The notes: generated from the sequence alone by a model not told the origin. Shown: positions 1-9,798, numbered from the stretch's first letter. The stretch: DNA of 64,000 nt from Planctomyces sp. (GCA_005778225.1 SXPC01000293.1:1-64000); one strand, 5' to 3'. A program made the numbers and translations.

Positions 1-1
1 A

Positions 2-3000
2 GACTGGGTGATCGACATCGGTCCTGAAGGAGGAGCAGGCGGCGGAACGATTGTCGCCCAGGGGACCCCGGAGCAAATCGCCGCTAGTGAGATCAGCCAT
101 ACTGGACGGGCACTGAAAAGTGTTCTCCCAGCAGGACAGACACTCCTGTCTGTGAACAATTCCAAGAAGAAAGGCAAGAAGACACAGACAGGAATGTCTG
201 TGCCACTGAAGTCACTGGCCAGAGCAACGAAACCGGAGACAAACGAGCCTGCCTCTGCTCGTTGGAATCTCGGCGAGACGCAGGCCTACGATCCCTCCGT
301 CATCACGATTCGCGGGGCCAAGCAGCATAATCTGCAGAATCTTGATCTGACGATTCCGCGTGAGAAGATGTCGGTCTTCTGCGGGCCCTCGGGCTCGGGG
401 AAATCGTCGCTGGCGATGGATACGCTGTACGCCGAGGGGCAGCGCCGGTATGTCGAGTCGCTGTCGAGTTATGCCCGTCAGTTCCTGGGGCAGATGCCCA
501 AGCCCGTCGTTGAACACATTCACGGACTCTCGCCCGCGATCGCGATTGAGCAGAAGACGGTTGGCAACTCGCCACGATCGACCGTCGGAACGGTCACCGA
601 GATTTACGACTATCTGCGGATTCTCTACACGCGGCTGGGGACGATGTATTGCCCGGACTGCGATCTGCCGGTCATCCAGCATACGACCGATGAGATCGTC
701 GATCGCATTCTGGAGGATTGTGACGGGAAGAAGATCCTGGTGCTGGCTCCGATTTCCAAGGCCCATCAGCAGGATGCAGAAAAGCTCTTCCCACGCTTGA
801 AGGAGCAAGGCTTCCAGCGGGTCCGGTTGAACGGGAAGACGTACCAGATCGACGAACTCCCCAAGCTGGATCGGAAAGCGAAAACGAAGCTGGAAATTGT
901 GGTTGATCGTCTGAGTGTAACGCGGGCCATTCGCGGTCGTCTCAATGAATCGGTCGAAGTGGCCCTCGAGTATGCGGAAGGAGAAGCCTGCGTCGCGGTT
1001 GCGGATGACAAACTGGCCGAAGAGAAGTGGACGGTGCACCGCTATTCGCGTCACCTGAGTTGCCACAACTGCGGGCGAGGTTTTGAGACCCTGGTGCCGC
1101 AGAACTTTTCGTTCAACTCTCCGTTGGGGTGGTGTCCGAGTTGTCAGGGAATCGGGACCCAGGAAGGTACATCGCAGGCGGCACTCATTGGTGATCAAGA
1201 GCGAAGCCTCGCGGACGGAGCGATTATTGCGTGGCCGATGATGAAACCGGGGACGCTGTTTACGCGGATGACGCAAGTCATGGCGGCAGACCTTGGGATT
1301 CCACTCGATGTGCCATTCCGTGAACTGACGCCGACACAGCAGCGTGTTTTGCTGTATGGAGATGAGCAGCAGTGGTTCCAGCTGCCGGAGTTTTCGTTTC
1401 AGTATAAGGGACTGTACCCGGCGATCTACGAGGCGTCGCGGGTTTCGTTTGTCTGGCGTCAGAAGCTCGCGGAGATGATCGGACAGCAGACCTGTTCGAG
1501 CTGTCATGGGGCACGAATCCGCGAAGAAGCCGCTGCCGTTCGTTTTGACGGACTGACTATGGCGCAATTGACGCAGCTGCCTTTGGAGAAGACCCTTGGC
1601 AAGTTCACTGCTCTGAAGATGAACAAAGAGCAGAAGAAGATTGCGGGCGAGTTGATGGACGAAGTGAAGGGGCGTCTGAAGTTCCTCGTCGAAGTTGGCT
1701 TGGAGTACCTGACGCTGGACCGGGGAATGCCGACGCTCTCTGGCGGCGAGTCGCAGCGGATTCGACTGGCGGGGCAGTTGGGGCGTAGTCTCACGGGCGT
1801 TCTCTACGTGCTCGATGAGCCGACGATCGGACTGCACCCGCGCGACAATCACAAGCTGATCGGTGCGCTCAATCAGCTTCGCGATATTGGCAACACGGTC
1901 ATTCTGGTGGAACACGATCAGGATATCCTCACCGCAGCCGATCAACTCTATGACTTCGGGCCAGGGTCGGGTCGCTACGGTGGATCGATCGTCACGCAGG
2001 GAACGCCGAAGGAAGTCACAAAGGACAAGACATCGCTGACGGGCAACTATCTGGCAGGGCGAGAGCAGATCCCGGTACCGACGAATCGTCGGATGGGGAG
2101 TGTGTTGTCGCAGAGTGAGGTGGAAGCTGTCAGCGAAACGAAAGCGAAAAAGAAATCCAGGAAGACACAAACAGGAATGTCTGTGCCATCGGGAGAGAAT
2201 GCAACCTCGGGGGTTTCCATCTTTGAGACATCGACTCTACGGCCGGATCAATTGCCAGAGACGCCCAAGGGAGCGTGGCTGGAGTTGATCGGGGCTCGTC
2301 ACAACAACCTGCGGAATGTCGATCTGCGGATTCCTTTGGGGACATTGACCTGCATCACAGGAGTTTCGGGGTCCGGTAAGTCGTCGTTAATTCAGGACAC
2401 GCTGGCGACAGGGATTCAGCGTCGACTCAGACAGTTGAGCGAGGGGTACGGGGCATTCGATGAACTCAAGGGCCTGGGCTCGATCGATAAGCTGATCGTG
2501 GTTGACCAGAAGCCGCTGGGGACGACCCCGGCCTCCAACCCGGCGACGTACGTCGGGCTGTTTGACGAGATTCGCGAGCTGTTCAGCATTCTGCCGGAAG
2601 CGAAGATGCGCGGGTTCAAGCCGGGGCGGTTCAGTTTCAATCGCCCGGGGGGACGCTGCGAAGACTGCGAAGGAATGGGGCAGAAATGCATCGAGATGCA
2701 CTTCCTGCCGGATGTCTGGATCGAGTGTTCGACCTGTCGCGGGAAACGCTACAACCAGGAGACGCTGGCGATCAAGTTCCAGGGACGTTCGATCTCAGAC
2801 GTCCTCAACATGCCGATCAGTGAAGCGCTCAAGCTGTTTGACTCGATCCCAAAGTTGCGGGCACCGCTGAAGATTCTCGATGAAATCGGCCTGGGCTATC
2901 TGACTCTGGGGCAGTCAGCCGCCACTCTCTCGGGTGGAGAAGCACAGCGGATCAAACTGGCGGCAGAACTGTCTCGCTCCAACTACGGCAAGACGATTTA

Positions 3001-3958
3001 TTTGCTGGATGAGCCGACGACGGGGCTGCACATCAATGACATTTCCAAGTTGTTGAAGGTGCTTAATAGCCTCGTTGACCTGGGGAACACAGTCGTTGTC
3101 ATTGAGCACAATCTGGATGTCGTGAAGACGGCCGACTGGGTGGTTGATGTCGGTCCGGAAGCAGGAGCAGGAGGCGGGTATATCGTGGCGCAGGGGACGC
3201 CAGAGGATCTGGTGCAGTATGCACATGAGTACGCAGCCGGCCCCAAGGGACACCATCGATCTTACACGGCTGATCTGCTCGTACCATTCATCGAAAAGGG
3301 GACGCGTGAGGAGGCAGAGTCTCTCGACCTGAAAGCGATCACGAAGAAGCGGAGTGAGGATCGCGACTTCCGCGATATTGCCAAAGAACAGAAATCCCCC
3401 TGGCAGGTCGACGGCAGGAAATGGCATACCCAGGATCGTCTGTCGTACAACAGCAAATCGGTCCACTGGGATGGCTCTGCCTTGGAATTCGTCGTCGATT
3501 TGTTGAGTGAGTATGAAGAGCTCGCCGAGACGAACTGGAATCATCAGTCGGTCGTCGAAGTGAAAAGCCACGGCAAGGAAGGAACCTGGTTCCTGCACGC
3601 CCACACGGCTCACGAATGGCTGCTCAAGTTGTACTTCCGCGTGAAGAAGGGGACGTACACAACTGAGCAGCTTGTCAAGAAATTCCCCTGGGAGACCCTC
3701 AATGACATTGAGGAGATCCAGGCGTATTCAGGTGAGCCTCGGGTCCAGGTGCCATCCCGCAAGGGTCCCTGGCAGGAAGTCCTCTTTGCCGTTTACAAGA
3801 AAGAAGAGATCGACACGCCAGAGTTCCGGAAGTTCCTCGATAAGATGGTGAAGAATTATCTGGCAGAGAATGACCAGCAGATGCAGGGCTCGGAACTCGA
3901 ACGGGTCAAACAGGATCTCAAAAAGAAGGTTTCGCGAAAGGTGAAAGCAGCCGAGTAA
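2..3958 (+). CDS. uvrA: Excinuclease ABC subunit A, tandem-duplicated UvrA; 5' end lies outside the window
   Basis: Frame is open from base 2 (DWVIDIGPEGGAGGGTIVAQGTPEQ = C-terminal end of a first UvrA copy), followed by a complete second UvrA with GPSGSGKSS Walker A, zinc-finger CxxC pairs, LSGGESQRIRLA and LSGGEAQRIKLA signatures, then a non-canonical C-terminal extension of roughly 190 aa. Confidence 0.95.
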   Translation, partial: DWVIDIGPEGGAGGGTIVAQGTPEQIAASEISHTGRALKSVLPAGQTLLSVNNSKKKGKKTQTGMSVPLKSLARATKPETNEPASARWNLGETQAYDPSVITIRGAKQHNLQNLDLTIPREKMSVFCGPSGSGKSSLAMDTLYAEGQRRYVESLSSYARQFLGQMPKPVVEHIHGLSPAIAIEQKTVGNSPRSTVGTVTEIYDYLRILYTRLGTMYCPDCDLPVIQHTTDEIVDRILEDCDGKKILVLAPISKAHQQDAEKLFPRLKEQGFQRVRLNGKTYQIDELPKLDRKAKTKLEIVVDRLSVTRAIRGRLNESVEVALEYAEGEACVAVADDKLAEEKWTVHRYSRHLSCHNCGRGFETLVPQNFSFNSPLGWCPSCQGIGTQEGTSQAALIGDQERSLADGAIIAWPMMKPGTLFTRMTQVMAADLGIPLDVPFRELTPTQQRVLLYGDEQQWFQLPEFSFQYKGLYPAIYEASRVSFVWRQKLAEMIGQQTCSSCHGARIREEAAAVRFDGLTMAQLTQLPLEKTLGKFTALKMNKEQKKIAGELMDEVKGRLKFLVEVGLEYLTLDRGMPTLSGGESQRIRLAGQLGRSLTGVLYVLDEPTIGLHPRDNHKLIGALNQLRDIGNTVILVEHDQDILTAADQLYDFGPGSGRYGGSIVTQGTPKEVTKDKTSLTGNYLAGREQIPVPTNRRMGSVLSQSEVEAVSETKAKKKSRKTQTGMSVPSGENATSGVSIFETSTLRPDQLPETPKGAWLELIGARHNNLRNVDLRIPLGTLTCITGVSGSGKSSLIQDTLATGIQRRLRQLSEGYGAFDELKGLGSIDKLIVVDQKPLGTTPASNPATYVGLFDEIRELFSILPEAKMRGFKPGRFSFNRPGGRCEDCEGMGQKCIEMHFLPDVWIECSTCRGKRYNQETLAIKFQGRSISDVLNMPISEALKLFDSIPKLRAPLKILDEIGLGYLTLGQSAATLSGGEAQRIKLAAELSRSNYGKTIYLLDEPTTGLHINDISKLLKVLNSLVDLGNTVVVIEHNLDVVKTADWVVDVGPEAGAGGGYIVAQGTPEDLVQYAHEYAAGPKGHHRSYTADLLVPFIEKGTREEAESLDLKAITKKRSEDRDFRDIAKEQKSPWQVDGRKWHTQDRLSYNSKSVHWDGSALEFVVDLLSEYEELAETNWNHQSVVEVKSHGKEGTWFLHAHTAHEWLLKLYFRVKKGTYTTEQLVKKFPWETLNDIEEIQAYSGEPRVQVPSRKGPWQEVLFAVYKKEEIDTPEFRKFLDKMVKNYLAENDQQMQGSELERVKQDLKKKVSRKVKAAE
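136..153. repeat. Short palindrome family E (variant loop) inside a uvrA linker
   Basis: ACAGACA-CTCC-TGTCTGT, perfect 7-bp stem. Confidence 0.65.
183..202. repeat. Short palindrome family E inside a uvrA linker
   Basis: CACAGACA-GGAA-TGTCTGTG, perfect 8-bp stem. Confidence 0.75.
2166..2185. repeat. Short palindrome family E inside the second uvrA linker
   Basis: CACAAACA-GGAA-TGTCTGTG, one mismatch; flanks also match the 183..202 copy. Confidence 0.7.
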
Positions 3959-3980
3959 GTTCACAAGCCAGCTGCAGAAT

Positions 3981-4083
3981 AGCCATCGAGGACACAGAGA
4001 TCACAGAGAGAATGAATAAGAAAGAGTTCTGAACAACTCCTTTTCATTTCTTATCTCTGAGCCCTCTGTGAACTCTGTGGCGA
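3981..4083. repeat. Second locus of the ACCACAGAGG-type inverted repeat pair
   Basis: AGCCATCGAGGACACAGAGATCACAGAGAG (3981..4010) and CCTCTGTGAACTCTGTGGCGA (4062..4082). Confidence 0.7.
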
Positions 4084-4141
4084 ATCTTGCTTGTGATTTA
4101 GTAAAATCTCATTTGACGATTCGCACAACATCTTTTGACGA

Positions 4142-4663
4142 TTGGCACGCACGATGTCTCGCTTTGCTTTGATGATGTCTCGCTTTCTAGTGACTTCCTG
4201 GGTAGGAGCTGCAGGAATTTTTATCTGGTTGACCGTTCTGCTGGCGATCAGCCCGGAGCTGGATTCCATCGCCAAAGACAAAGCCGCGCTCATTCGCTTT
4301 CCGGTCATTTATCAGTTCAGCTTTTATGTGCTCGTGCCTGCTTATGTTTTTCACCTCATCAGCTTTCGCGCGATGCGAGCCTGTTTCACGCGGTGGGTAA
4401 TCGCTGCGTTTACGATTCCCTTTCTGGTGATGCTCGGGACAGTCGATTATTTCAACGTCTATCTGCCGATTGCAGACATGATTGATCCGCCGGGCATGGT
4501 GCGGCCGATGCAGTTTCATGACTATCATGATGCCAGCGAGCGGATGGGTGGGATGATGTTCGTGCTGGGGCTGGTAACCGCCCTGATGTTGAACTGGCCC
4601 GTAAAGGCCGGATGTGCTTCTCCTGATAACTCGAATAACGAATACGTTCCCGGAAACGGTTGA
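4142..4663 (+). CDS. Hypothetical multi-pass membrane protein
   Basis: 173 aa ORF with several hydrophobic segments; start uncertain (ATG at 4142, 4154 or 4172). Confidence 0.6.
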   Translation: MARTMSRFALMMSRFLVTSWVGAAGIFIWLTVLLAISPELDSIAKDKAALIRFPVIYQFSFYVLVPAYVFHLISFRAMRACFTRWVIAAFTIPFLVMLGTVDYFNVYLPIADMIDPPGMVRPMQFHDYHDASERMGGMMFVLGLVTALMLNWPVKAGCASPDNSNNEYVPGNG

Positions 4664-4838
4664 TGGACACTCTGGCATGGCGCGTGCATTGTAGCGGCGG
4701 TACACCAAAGAACGCGGCCGATCTCAGCGATGCGAGATGAATTGCTCGCCATCGTGACATTCTGAACGCCCGTCGTTCAGGCATGTGCTGATGGGTCGCC
4801 GCATCGTCAACAATGATCGCCAACGGAGATCCGTATCA

Positions 4839-5906
4839 ATGTTTTCACGCACAGAGTCCGTCCGACCGCTATGGGTCGTCTTATTCATTATGCTGATCAT
4901 GGCCGCGTCCGGCGTGCTCAAGCTGACGCTCGTTTTTCTGCTGCTCATCTTCGGAAGCATCCTGTTTGCCGTATTCTTACATGGCCTGGGAAAATGGCTG
5001 AGCGATTGGACAGGCTGGCCCTATCAGGCAACTTCGACAATCGTCTTACTCACGCTGCTCGTCGCGATTTTTGGCGGCGGCTATTTGATGGGCTCGAGAG
5101 TGATCGATCAGTTGTCAACGCTCTGGTCTCAGTTTGAAGCTTCCTTCGCTAAGCTCGAAGAATGGATCTCCGGTTACGAATGGGCCCAAGAATACATTCC
5201 GAAAAAAGAAGAGATGAAGGATATGGTTCAGACGGAAAAGATGGCCAACTGGCTGGCCAGCGGCGCTTCGCAGATTGGATCGACGGTGGGTCAACTGGGG
5301 ACCGTCATCGGCGGCGGGGTTCTGATGTTTGTGGTCGGAGCCTATCTGGCGCTGGAATCGAATATCTATCGAAAAGGAATGGTGAAGTTACTCCCCCCGC
5401 AACGTCGAGCAAAGGGGGGCGAAGTCATCTCCCGGTTGAACGAAACTTTGACCAACTGGATCCGCGGCCAGTTGATCTCGATGGCAATTATCGGTATCTC
5501 AACCATGATCGGCCTGTGGCTGATGGGGGTTCCGATGGCGATCACGCTAGGTGTGATTGCGGCGTTGTGCACCTTCATTCCGAACGTCGGCCCGTTCCTG
5601 GCAGCAATTCCACAATCCCTCGTTGCTGTCCAACTGGGGGGAATGGCAGTCGTGTATGTCATCATCTTCAATATTGCGTTGCAGTCCTTTGAATCGTACC
5701 TGATTACCCCTGTCGTACAAAAACAGCAGGCCAACCTTCCACCTGCGATGACGATCATGTTCCAGTTGCTGATGACTCTTTATTTCGGAATCCTGGGCGG
5801 ACTGCTCGGCGCACCGATGCTGGCTGTGCTGATCGTGCTGACGCAGGCGCTTTACGTCGAAGAGCTGGAAAAGAAGCCTGATTCCGGCGTTATCGCGAAC
5901 GCCTGA
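4839..5906 (+). CDS. AI-2E family transporter (TqsA/PerM-like permease)
   Basis: Typical hydrophobic profile and motifs (LGVIAALCTFIPNVGPFLAAIPQSLVA, GGLLGAPMLAVL); start chosen at MFSRTESVRPLW inside ORF 4785..5906. Confidence 0.85.
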   Translation: MFSRTESVRPLWVVLFIMLIMAASGVLKLTLVFLLLIFGSILFAVFLHGLGKWLSDWTGWPYQATSTIVLLTLLVAIFGGGYLMGSRVIDQLSTLWSQFEASFAKLEEWISGYEWAQEYIPKKEEMKDMVQTEKMANWLASGASQIGSTVGQLGTVIGGGVLMFVVGAYLALESNIYRKGMVKLLPPQRRAKGGEVISRLNETLTNWIRGQLISMAIIGISTMIGLWLMGVPMAITLGVIAALCTFIPNVGPFLAAIPQSLVAVQLGGMAVVYVIIFNIALQSFESYLITPVVQKQQANLPPAMTIMFQLLMTLYFGILGGLLGAPMLAVLIVLTQALYVEELEKKPDSGVIANA

Positions 5907-6002
5907 CCAGCACATCACTGCTGAGATCATTTCCTTTACAACATAAGCAGCCTTTGATCCAATGGATGCGATTTAACATCCATTGATTCCGTGGAGACTG
6001 CC

Positions 6003-7460
6003 ATGCTGCGCTCGCTTGTTTGCCTTATGTTCGTTTTCAGTTCAGGTTTTCTGGCGGCCAACGATCTGCCGAGACTGAAGGTCAGTGAAAACGGTCGCTA
6101 CTTGCAGTACGAAGATAGCAATCCCTTCTTTTATCTGGGCGACACCTCTTGGGAGCTTTTTCATCGACTCAATCGCGAAGAAGTCGATCGCTATCTGGAA
6201 GATCGAGCCGCCAAGGGGTTCAATGTGATCCAAGCCGTCGCGCTCGCGGAAATTAACGGGCTCAATGATCCCAATGCCTACGGCCACAAGCCTCTAATCA
6301 ACCAGGACCCGACCAAGCCGGACGTCAAAGATGGCCCGGAGAATGATTACTGGGACCACGTCGATTACTGCGTGAAGAAAGCCAATTCCCTCGGCCTCTA
6401 TATCGGTTTCCTGCCGACCTGGGGCGATAAGTGGAATCTTAAATGGGCAGCGAATTCAAAGTTCAATCCAGAGATCTTCACGCCCGCCAATGCAGAGGTG
6501 TATGGGAAATGGATTGGGAGTCGTTACAAGGATGCGGGAGTGATCTGGATTCTGGGAGGTGACCGACCTGTCGAGAACGACACGCATCGCGCAATCAATA
6601 CGGCAACGGCCAAGGGAATTCGAGCAGTGGATGGCAAAGCCCATCTGATGACCTTTCACCCGAGCGGAAGTTCGTCATCCACTGATCATGTCAAAGAGGC
6701 AGACTGGCTCGATTTCCACATGATGCAATCCGGCCACGCCCGTCCGGACAAACCAAACTACGAACGCATCGCCAATGATATCCGCATCGCTCCGAACAAA
6801 CCGATTCTGGACGGAGAGCCATGCTACGAAGATCACCCGTTGCGTGGCCGCGACCATTGGGAACGTCGACTCGAGCCAGGGTTCACGTTGAAATGGTTCG
6901 ACGAATTCGACGTCCGCGTGGCAGGCTACCGCGGAGTCCTCGCCGGTGCTTGCGGCCATACCTATGGCAATCACAACATCTGGCAGATGTGGGCACCTCC
7001 CAGAGAACCAGTCACTGTTGCCAGAACGCCATGGACCGATGCACTCAAACACCCCGGCGCAACGCAGATGGGGTACCTGAAGGAATTTTTCCTCGCCCGA
7101 CCGTACTGGAAGATGACGCGGGATGACTCGCTGATCATCAAGCCCTCAGACAATGTCGAAGAACGTCCCCTCGCCGCGATCAGTCAGGATGGTGATTTTC
7201 TGGTCGCTTACCTGCCTGTCGGCGGCACGCTGAACATCGCGACCGGAAAGCTGAAGGCAGAAAAACTCCGTGGCTGGTGGTTCAATCCGCGGCAGAATAC
7301 AGCGCAGTTGATTGGAACATTCGGAAAGAAGGAAACTACTGAGTTTGTTGCGATGAGCCAAGGGCGAAACAACGATTGGGTCTTGGTCGTAGAAGATGCT
7401 TTAAAACAGTATCCGCGGCTCGGGACGACCTACAACCAGTATGAGCCGAAAATGAAGTAA
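6003..7460 (+). CDS. DUF4038 domain glycoside hydrolase-like protein with putative collagen-binding domain
   Basis: N-terminal signal peptide; LKVSENGRYLQYEDSNPFFYLGDTSWELFHRLNREEVDRYLEDRAAKGFNVIQAV and WILGGDRP motifs typical of the DUF4038 family. Confidence 0.85.
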   Translation: MLRSLVCLMFVFSSGFLAANDLPRLKVSENGRYLQYEDSNPFFYLGDTSWELFHRLNREEVDRYLEDRAAKGFNVIQAVALAEINGLNDPNAYGHKPLINQDPTKPDVKDGPENDYWDHVDYCVKKANSLGLYIGFLPTWGDKWNLKWAANSKFNPEIFTPANAEVYGKWIGSRYKDAGVIWILGGDRPVENDTHRAINTATAKGIRAVDGKAHLMTFHPSGSSSSTDHVKEADWLDFHMMQSGHARPDKPNYERIANDIRIAPNKPILDGEPCYEDHPLRGRDHWERRLEPGFTLKWFDEFDVRVAGYRGVLAGACGHTYGNHNIWQMWAPPREPVTVARTPWTDALKHPGATQMGYLKEFFLARPYWKMTRDDSLIIKPSDNVEERPLAAISQDGDFLVAYLPVGGTLNIATGKLKAEKLRGWWFNPRQNTAQLIGTFGKKETTEFVAMSQGRNNDWVLVVEDALKQYPRLGTTYNQYEPKMK

Positions 7461-7471
7461 TGGATGATTTA

Positions 7472-7874
7472 GGAAGGATGAAGGATGAGTCAGAGGAAAT
7501 CAGGAGCGAGAACGCTTGGTGTTTCTGACAATGGTGACAAGGATGGCAATCAGTTCGTCAACCTCTTGTCGGATTTCAACAAGCTTTGAGTGCTCAACAA
7601 TTTTGGAGTCAGCGAGAAGCTCGAGCCAGTAGCCAGTTTCGTCGAGCTCCTGCAAACCAACCTCAAGTTTGCTGATGAATTCTGCCGTCGAACGTGCTCG
7701 AAAGCCTTCGCGGTAGTGAGCTCCGACAGAAGTTCCACTTCGAAGAAGCTGTTTACCAATGACTTGAGCCGTGGTTGAATTCGGGAGAGCTGCATAAAGA
7801 CGAATGATTCGTAATGCAAAATTCTTCGTCCTCACTATGAGCTCTTGTCCCTCTGACTCATCCTTCATCCTTCC
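7472..7874. repeat. 403-bp unit bounded by 25-bp perfect inverted repeats enclosing the four-helix-bundle gene
   Basis: GGAAGGATGAAGGATGAGTCAGAGG at 7472..7496 and its exact reverse complement CCTCTGACTCATCCTTCATCCTTCC at 7850..7874. Confidence 0.85.
7500..7868 (-). CDS. Four helix bundle protein (S23/TIGR02436-like)
   Basis: RTKNFALRIIRLYAALPNSTTAQVIGKQLLRSGTSVGAHYREGFRARSTAEFISKLEVGLQELDETGYWLELL is the classic four-helix-bundle (23S IVS-type) protein sequence. Confidence 0.85.
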   Translation of the reverse strand: MKDESEGQELIVRTKNFALRIIRLYAALPNSTTAQVIGKQLLRSGTSVGAHYREGFRARSTAEFISKLEVGLQELDETGYWLELLADSKIVEHSKLVEIRQEVDELIAILVTIVRNTKRSRS

Positions 7875-8425
7875 GCCTTCATCCTTTCCTTGTAAAACTC
7901 CAATGCTCTGCGGTTTGAGTTGAACGCCATCTTCTTCAGCGTCGCTGGAGTCAGCTTGCGGTACTTGTAGCTTGCGACTTCACCTGCATCCAGCTGCAGG
8001 TCATCCAGCGACTCGATGTGGCAGACGAAGAACGTGTCGCAGACCGGGAGTTCGTTGCCCTTGTAGACATACACGTTGGGGAAAGAGCAGAGATACTCCG
8101 GCTTGACCGCGGTGAGATTGAGTTCCTCCAGCGTCTCTCGAAGAACAGCTTCCTCAAGTTTCTCACCGACGTCGACAAAGCCCCCTGGCAGGCCGTACAG
8201 ACCTTTGCCCGGGTCCTTCGCCCGTTCGAGCAGCAGGACCCGTCCTTCGTCGTCAGCAACGATCGCAGCGACCGCTGTCGTGGGGCCAAAGAAAAACGTG
8301 AAGTCGCAGCGGTGGCATTGAAACGGATTCACGCCCGTTTTCTTTGCTTTGGCTTTGCAGACGGGGCAATAAACAAAGGCTGATGCGATGGGTTGTGACA
8401 TGGCTGGGCCGAAATCTGCTCTCAA
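7865..8425 (-). CDS. NUDIX hydrolase with N-terminal zinc ribbon
   Basis: YCPVCKAKAKKTGVNPFQCHRCDF zinc ribbon, then GLPGGFVDVGEKLEEAVLRETLEELNL Nudix box; true start may be downstream at MSQPIASAF. Confidence 0.9.
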   Translation of the reverse strand: MRADFGPAMSQPIASAFVYCPVCKAKAKKTGVNPFQCHRCDFTFFFGPTTAVAAIVADDEGRVLLLERAKDPGKGLYGLPGGFVDVGEKLEEAVLRETLEELNLTAVKPEYLCSFPNVYVYKGNELPVCDTFFVCHIESLDDLQLDAGEVASYKYRKLTPATLKKMAFNSNRRALEFYKERMKAEG

Positions 8426-8676
8426 GAAAAATTCAAAATGGACGGGGCTCCCTGCGTACTGTCATAACAGCATTGCCTGGCAAGAAAAAATGAGCAGCCT
8501 CCTATTGTATTAAGTTTGTGTGAATTCCCGACGGAGCCTGTAACGAGGAAACGGTCGAACGCGGCATATCCTGCGAATGGCCTCGCTGCGTGCGGGCTGC
8601 CAACAACGTAGAGTTTCCTCGCTGGGTTCATTTTCCCAGCAACATGTTTGCTTAAGGCATTGCGGAGTTCAAATTC

Positions 8677-9762
8677 ATGCTCAAACGCTCAACATCCGGG
8701 TTCACGCTGATCGAATTGCTTGTGGTGATCGCCATCATCGCGGTCCTCGTCGCCATTCTCCTGCCAGCCGTCCAACAGGCACGAGAGGCTGCCCGACGCT
8801 CCTCCTGCAAGAACAACTTCAAGCAGTACGGAATTGCCCTTCACAACTATCATGATGTCTTCAATAAATTTCCCCCGTTCACCGGCGGCGATGTCAACAG
8901 CTCGTTGAACTTTCGCACCTCGGGCATTGTCATGCTCCTCCCTTATATGGAGCAGACAGCAGCCTACGAGGAAATCATGGCCTTGACGGGAAACAACCGT
9001 CGTCCATGGACCAACATCTCGCCCTGGAATCGACGATTCTCCATCTTCGAATGCCCCAGCGACGCAGGTCAAACGGGCGTTCTGCCAGCCGACATGCGGG
9101 GCAAAAGAAACTACGTCTTCTGCGGCGGCGACAGCGAGTCCGGGAATGATTTCGATCGCCAGCGACCCCTGGTCAGCCGGGGTATGTTTGGCTTCGTCGC
9201 AACGAACAGCTTCAGCGACATCACCGACGGCACCAGCAATACGATCGCCATGTCAGAAATCATTGCTCCCACTTCGACCAATGGCCCGGGACTGGTCGCG
9301 ATGACATTCCTTCCTGCGGGAAGTATCAGCCCGGCATCCTGTAATGCTCTTTGGGACTACGGTTCAAAAACGTACCGTATGCCAGGCGGAGCAGATATCG
9401 GCAACGGCGGTCATCGTGCTTACCGCTGGGGTGACGGAGCCGCTCTGTTTTCCACCTTCTCGACTGCGCTGGCTCCCAACACATCGAGCTGCTACACCCG
9501 CAACTCAACCAGCCACACGGGCTTTGGAATATTCAACGCCGGCAGCCTTCACAAGGGCGGAGTACAGGTTCTCATGGGGGACGGAGCCGTCCGCTTTATC
9601 AGCGACAATATCGATACTGGCAACCAGAGCGCCATCCTGCCCGTCGCAGGATTTATCAACGGCAACACACCGCTGACCAGCCCGTCTTCCGAACAAAGCC
9701 CCTACGGCGTCTGGGGTGCTCTCGGTACGCGAGCCAGTGGCGAAGTCCTCGGCGAGTTCTAA
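8677..9762 (+). CDS. DUF1559 domain prepilin-type (type II pseudopilin-like) protein
   Basis: [40 protein letters not shown] prepilin signal and DUF1559 motif. Confidence 0.93.
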   Translation: MLKRSTSGFTLIELLVVIAIIAVLVAILLPAVQQAREAARRSSCKNNFKQYGIALHNYHDVFNKFPPFTGGDVNSSLNFRTSGIVMLLPYMEQTAAYEEIMALTGNNRRPWTNISPWNRRFSIFECPSDAGQTGVLPADMRGKRNYVFCGGDSESGNDFDRQRPLVSRGMFGFVATNSFSDITDGTSNTIAMSEIIAPTSTNGPGLVAMTFLPAGSISPASCNALWDYGSKTYRMPGGADIGNGGHRAYRWGDGAALFSTFSTALAPNTSSCYTRNSTSHTGFGIFNAGSLHKGGVQVLMGDGAVRFISDNIDTGNQSAILPVAGFINGNTPLTSPSSEQSPYGVWGALGTRASGEVLGEF

Positions 9763-9798
9763 ATCAAAGTTTGATTTTGAACGACTGAAAAAGAAGAA

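Noticed and set aside
212-2170. 652-aa ORF antisense to uvrA
   Set aside because: Fully overlaps a strongly conserved gene, Arg/Leu/His-rich shadow translation with no recognisable domain.
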